DNA from: Hirsutella rhossiliensis
Taxonomy: Eukaryota; Ascomycota; Sordariomycetes; Hypocreales; Ophiocordycipitaceae
Assembly (NCBI RefSeq): GCF_020360975.1
Contig: NW_025408678.1
Coordinates: 1,364,001-1,428,000 of the forward strand
Length of the DNA: 64,000 bases
Reading direction: 5' to 3'
In this document: in pieces, positions 62,443 to 64,000 of the stretch
Position numbering within the stretch: the stretch's first letter is position 1
Layout: each line of letters starts with the position of its first letter
The notes under the pieces: generated by a model
The model's database searches: none
What the model was told of the DNA's origin: nothing
Seen by the model: only the letters and a program-made list of their open reading frames with translations
Translations under genes and position numbers: made by a program

Positions 62443-64000
62443 ATGCCGACTGCGGAGGCAGACGACGGCCTGCGCGCCGATGCCGAGGCCGAGCGCTGCA
62501 TCAGCACTGAGAGAACGCCGCTGCTGCTGTCGTCACACCAATCCGAGAACCGAGGCGCCGCCGACGACAACCCGCCAAAATGGGAGGAGACAACCGTCAT
62601 CGTCGAGGACATGTCCTTTGCCCGGCTGGCGCTCATCATGAGCGCGGCCTGGGTGGGCGTCTTCCTCAGCGCCCTCGACTCAACCATCATTGCCACCCTC
62701 TCGGCGCCCATCTCGAGCGAGTTCCACTCGCTAAGCCTGCTTTCGTGGCTGGCCACCGCCTATCTCATGTCCACTGCCGCTTCCCAGCCGATATCGGGCC
62801 GTCTGACCGACATCTTCGGCCGCGGACCGGGCTTGGTCTTTAGCAATCTCTTCTTCGCCGTCGGTAACCTCATCTGCGGTCTGTCCACGAGCCGGTATAC
62901 CATCATCCTCGGCCGAGTCGTCGCAGGCATCGGCGGCGGCGGCTTAATGAGCATCCCGACCTTTCTCGGGTCCGACCTAGTCCCGCTGCGCAACCGAGGG
63001 CTCGTCAGCGGCATTTCAAACCTGTGGTATAGCCTTGGCGCCATGACGGGGACCCTTCTCGGCGGCTTTCTCAACGACTATACCGGCCTGGGCTGGCGAC
63101 TGGCCTTCTTCATCCAGGCGCCGCCTGCTCTCCTCTCTGCCCTCGTCGTTCTCCTCATGGTCAAAGTACCCCCGAAGCAATCGCAAAAGTCGTACCTCGC
63201 GCGTGTCGACTTCCTTGGCGTCTTCTTGATCCTCTCGTTCCTCGTGCTCCTAGTTCTGGGGCTCAACTCGGGCAGCGTCCGGGTCCCTTGGATACGCCCG
63301 TTGCCGTGCGTCTCGCTTTCGGCCGCCATGTTTATCGCCTTCATTTTTTGGGAAAATAAAGCAAGCCAGCCCATCATCCCCGTCAAGTTGCTGCTCGATC
63401 GGACCGTGCTGGCGGCGTGCCTGACCAGCCTCTTATCCTCCATGCTCGCCATGACCTCCATATTTTACGTTCCACTCTATCTGCAGGTGCTTGGGAATAC
63501 GCCTTCCAAAGCCGGTCTCAAGATTTTCCCCTCGTCTGTTGGCATCTCGATTGGGGCTCTCGGGGCAGGTTTTATCATGAGGAGGACTGGCCGCTACACC
63601 AACCTGGGCGTCATGAGCGTACTGGTTCTGATCGCCGGTATCGTCTTGTACACCTTGCAGAAGGAGAGCAGTCCGTTTTGGTTGACGAGCGTGGCCGTCT
63701 TTATCTTCGGAGTCGGGTACAATTCCGCTTGTACAGTGGTTCAAGTGGCTTGCGTCGCGGCAGCGGATCAGTCGGAGCAAGCCGTCATCACGTCCACCAT
63801 GTGTAAGCACCCCTTTCCCTGTCGTTGCTGCTTGAAAAGATTCTGATGTCACCTTGCACCTTAGACCTCGCTCGGAGTTTAGGCGGCACCTCTGGCATTA
63901 CTCTGGCGTCGGCCGTCTTTCAGGGCAATCTCCGCTCGGGCCTACAGAGGCGGTTTGGCTCAGAACCAAGAGCCCCCGAAATCATAGGCCGCATCCTCGA
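62443..64000 (+). CDS. Major facilitator superfamily transporter (DHA14/vacuolar basic-amino-acid type), partial
   Basis: Exon 1 is 62443-63802 and exon 2 starts at 63865 and runs off the window. The intron 63803-63864 has donor GTAAGC and acceptor CTTAG, and joins TSTM to YLARSLGGTSGITLASAV. The cytosolic N-terminus carries ERTPLLLSS, a dileucine-type signal seen in vacuolar family members. TM1 has GVFLSALDSTIIATLSAPI, and loop motifs are SGRLTDIFGRGPGL and GRVVAGIGGGGLMS. At least ten hydrophobic segments are visible. The sequence is closest in style to Vba1/Fnx1-like vacuolar importers and related drug:H+ antiporters; substrate cannot be assigned. The start ATG 62443 is preferred over an upstream GTG. 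Confidence 0.9.

Noticed and set aside
56716..64000. Secondary-metabolite cluster (GT25-like gene plus MFS transporter)
   Set aside because: No polyketide, peptide or terpene synthase is present and the two genes are 4.4 kb apart.

Overview
The window is nuclear DNA of a filamentous ascomycete. Evidence: GC-rich genes with short introns (about 45-190 nt) carrying GTRNGT-type donors and CTRAC/CTGAC branch sites, fungal protein families throughout (Slt2-type MAPK, Nem1, Rex3, QCR8, dynactin p25, SRPK-like kinase), chromodomain Ty3/gypsy retrotransposons, and a RIP-like AT-rich relic. The protein flavour suggests Sordariomycetes, probably Hypocreales; that placement is inference. No tRNA, rRNA or CRISPR array was seen.

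Left arm (1-11.9 kb): 3' end of an unidentified gene, LTO1 (-) divergent from methionyl-tRNA synthetase (+), NatA catalytic subunit ARD1 (+), a polyglutamine-containing unknown protein (-), eIF2B beta (-), and a nucleotidyltransferase-like gene (-) interrupted by one in-frame TAA.

Centre (11,880-28,220): one 16.3-kb composite of four transposons nested inside each other, each level bounded by its own terminal repeats and target-site duplication (TSD). A Ty3/gypsy chromovirus (copy A, TSD CTGCC) was hit in its RNase H region by a second copy of the same family (copy B, TSD GAAAG). Copy B was hit just after its protease by an hAT element (8-bp TSD CGTGCTCC), and the hAT element was hit by a pogo-like Tc1/mariner element (TA). 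Both LTR pairs are identical within each pair, so the stack looks recent, yet every transposase and polyprotein frame carries small indels. Several indels are shared by copies A and B.

Right arm (28.2-64 kb): metallophosphoesterase, NEM1 phosphatase (with a GC-AG intron), a DUF1761 membrane protein, NHP2, QCR8 and PHB1 diverging from a 275-bp promoter, REX3, a DUF676 lipase, a PRELI/Ups-like lipid-transfer protein, LTP1, the cell-wall-integrity MAPK, a secreted DUF3455 protein, a decayed SRPK-like kinase, dynactin p25, a GT25-like glycosyltransferase, a gene-poor 4.4-kb stretch with a RIP-like relic, and a 14-TM-type MFS transporter running off the end.

Most genes are independent housekeeping functions: translation and RNA (LTO1, MetRS, ARD1, eIF2B beta, NHP2, REX3), mitochondrial membranes (QCR8, PHB1, PRELI) and lipid metabolism (NEM1, DUF676). 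I see no biosynthetic cluster or defence island. The nested transposon stack is the standout structure.
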